DNA from: Sulfuricella denitrificans
GTDB taxonomy: Bacteria > Pseudomonadota > Gammaproteobacteria > Burkholderiales > Sulfuricellaceae
Assembly: GCA_002632355.1 (NCBI GenBank)
Contig: NSJJ01000012.1
Span: 1 to 64,000, forward strand
DNA: 64,000 bases
Reading direction: 5' to 3'
The notes under the pieces: model-generated
What the model saw: the letters and a program-made list of their open reading frames with translations, nothing else
Databases searched by the model: none
What the model was told of the DNA's origin: nothing
Translations under genes and position numbers: made by a program
Shown: positions 62,303 to 64,000 of the stretch, piece after piece
How positions within the stretch are numbered: position 1 is the first letter of the stretch
Layout: each line of letters opens with the position of its first letter

Positions 62303-64000
62303 CTAGCCTGCTTCGACTGTATTCTGCTTGAGGCGCTCCATGAGGTTATTCACTGCGCGATCCACCAGGGCGACATCATCAATGACATGCGCCACGCCAT
62401 TGCGGAATTTCTCGGCAAGGCCTTCCGGCGTAATGGATACGGCTCTTTCTCCCAGGCGATTGGTGAACAGGAAGAGTCCCTTGAGGGGACTGACCCAAGC
62501 CAGTTTGACGCGGGTAGAGGTGCCTTTTTCCTGCTCGATCTCGATCCATGTGCCGCGCTTGAGGCGCTTGACCATAGCATCATAATCGTCGGACGCAGCG
62601 GAGGGAACACCCTGCCAGTTCGCATCTCCAATGGTGAAGGTTTGCCATCCTTCCTCGATCTCGATCACGGAATCGGCAACCAGCGTTTGCATGAAAACCG
62701 GGTCTGGTTCGGAAGCTTCCTGAGGCACGGAAATTTCGGCGAAATCTGCCGACGCTGTATCTTCGCGCTTCATTTCAGCAGCTTCCTCCGCAGCAAATTC
62801 CTGTTCCACGAATCCTGGCTGGCTTTCGTCCTGATGTTCGATTGGCTGCAAACCAGCCTTGACCACCACGGCATGGCACTGCACAAGGCGAGAAAAAAAT
62901 TGGTCACGTTCCTCATCCGGCAATCCCGCTTGCGCCATGCCTTCCTGCAAGCGCTTGAGCAAGCCGGGTAACAGGCCAACCAGTTTCTTGCGGTCTTCCG
63001 GCACACTCTTGGGTTCGACGCTCCAGACCAGTTCATCCATGGTGACAATCGCCTGGTTCCAGGAAGCGCCATCTTCGCCTGTCTGGATATAAGCGGCCGC
63101 AAGAACGTTTTCCCAGCAGCCGGCCAGAAAACCCCTGATCACTTCTGGCAAATGCGGCGCTTGAACACGGCGCCTGGCTTCATCATGCGCCATGATGCGT
63201 GAAATTTCCTCCTGCTCCCGCTGGTGCACAATATGGGCACTCAAGCCGGTTCGTTCATCGGTGCGCTTCTTCTCCTCTGCAAGATAATTTTCAAGGTTTT
63301 CCAGAACTTCGGCAAACATTCCAACCTTGTCATCGAACTCATTCAGAATACGCTGGATCAAGCCATCGACAGCCTGGTAAAGTCCGCACTGATGGCCTTC
63401 GGTTTCATCCCAGCCGATCGAAACTTCCGCCAGACGGTCCAGCAATTTCCTGGCCGGGTGTGATTTCTGGGAAAAGAAGGACTTGTCCAGCATCGCCACC
63501 TTGAGTACCGGAATCTGCAACCTGCCGATGAGCGCTTTCATGGCATCCGGAATTCGCCGGTCATCCAGGATGTAGTCGAACAGCATGGCAACGATATCCA
63601 GGGTCATGGCATCTACATGCCCCATGGAACTGGCTACAGGACTGGACCTGATCTCACGCAATACATTGACCTTTCCGTCCGTCAGCGCCGCTGCATCCAG
63701 CGCGCCGCCGGCGCCTCCCAGGCCATCCAGTTGCCCATGCTGCAATTGTGTCAGCGAACTCACCACAGCCAGGCTTTCAGCAGGCATGGCGATTTGCTGC
63801 AACCCACCATTCGCAGACGAAATTGAAACCGTATTCGCCCCGCCTCCAGAGCTTCCCCTGGCACCAGAACCCGGCATTCCACGAGCCAGAAGTTGCTGCA
63901 GAGCTGCAAACAGCCCACCCTCACTGGTCGTGCTTACTGCTGCCGCTTCATTCCGGGTCGGCTCAGACACTGCGGTTTCGCTGACCGCAACCTGTTTTTT
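62303..64000 (-). CDS. DUF1631 family protein (partial, runs off the right edge)
   Basis: At least 565 residues; the frame is open to position 64000, so the N-terminus lies outside the window (full DUF1631 proteins have about 700-760). GTG 63970 is in frame but there is no reason to start there. Visible DUF1631 blocks are VDAMTLDIVAMLFDYILDDRRIPDAMKALIGRLQIPVLKVAML, the pattern SHPARKLLDRLAEVSIGW, and the C-terminal LKRGTWIEIEQEKGTSTRVKLAWVSPLKGLFLFTNR cut here in parts, which resembles a PilZ-like beta segment. The last segment may bind c-di-GMP; this is inference. It precedes EAL/HDOD by about 100 bases. Confidence 0.85.
   Translation of the reverse strand, partial: KKQVAVSETAVSEPTRNEAAAVSTTSEGGLFAALQQLLARGMPGSGARGSSGGGANTVSISSANGGLQQIAMPAESLAVVSSLTQLQHGQLDGLGGAGGALDAAALTDGKVNVLREIRSSPVASSMGHVDAMTLDIVAMLFDYILDDRRIPDAMKALIGRLQIPVLKVAMLDKSFFSQKSHPARKLLDRLAEVSIGWDETEGHQCGLYQAVDGLIQRILNEFDDKVGMFAEVLENLENYLAEEKKRTDERTGLSAHIVHQREQEEISRIMAHDEARRRVQAPHLPEVIRGFLAGCWENVLAAAYIQTGEDGASWNQAIVTMDELVWSVEPKSVPEDRKKLVGLLPGLLKRLQEGMAQAGLPDEERDQFFSRLVQCHAVVVKAGLQPIEHQDESQPGFVEQEFAAEEAAEMKREDTASADFAEISVPQEASEPDPVFMQTLVADSVIEIEEGWQTFTIGDANWQGVPSAASDDYDAMVKRLKRGTWIEIEQEKGTSTRVKLAWVSPLKGLFLFTNRLGERAVSITPEGLAEKFRNGVAHVIDDVALVDRAVNNLMERLKQNTVEAG

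Overview
The window reads as chromosomal DNA from a chemolithoautotrophic betaproteobacterium, most likely a sulfur or iron oxidiser of the Nitrosomonadales type. This rests on the lepA-lepB-DUF4845-rnc-era order, PilS/PilR and PilU, a class Ia ribonucleotide reductase with an NrdR box, and above all a long gene set for inorganic carbon uptake. The species assignment is inference; no rRNA is present. Coding density is high and many genes overlap by 4 bases.

Layout. 1-549: broken IS3-family remnants beside the 3' end of tRNA-Arg(CCT) (618-693, minus). 963-5494: small housekeeping and unknown genes (MYG1-like, S4 RNA-binding, methyltransferase, DUF2189, DUF6164). 5652-9796: nrdB and nrdA on the minus strand with an NrdR box upstream. 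10167-15389: a flavoprotein, a hybrid histidine kinase and a REC-GGDEF diguanylate cyclase, the last two overlapping. 15631-24071: a TauD-like dioxygenase, purU overlapped by a TTG-started SemiSWEET, ampD, a CaCA antiporter, glgP and a TonB-dependent receptor. 24091-27327: pilR, pilS and a PP0621 protein. 27349-31696: a chromate operon (chrB, chrA, rhodanese, a lone ChrB C-terminal-domain protein, MFS permease) behind a 24-bp palindrome.

31883-45853 is the most striking region. It holds SulP transporter 1 translationally coupled to a gamma-class carbonic anhydrase, then SulP transporter 2 carrying an unusual insert of about 130 residues. These are followed by a tightly packed run of a NuoM-like subunit, a long DabA (DUF2309), a NuoL-like DabB and two further NuoM-like subunits. 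Canonical DAB systems have one DabA and one DabB. Here DabA sits among four complex-I-type antiporter subunits, and one of these has Arg in place of the usual channel Lys. I read this as a composite inorganic-carbon accumulation locus supplying bicarbonate for CO2 fixation.

45857-64000: era, rnc, DUF4845, lepB and lepA (minus, with a strong hairpin directly in front of lepA), a FimV-like TPR protein, pilU and an unknown partner, an Atm1-type ABC exporter with a thioredoxin, arfB, ppiA, an exported propeller-like protein, a second ABC exporter, an EAL/HDOD protein and a DUF1631 protein cut by the window edge. The two-component, c-di-GMP and type IV pilus genes spread over the window suggest surface motility controlled by c-di-GMP. 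No CRISPR array, rRNA gene or intact mobile element was seen.
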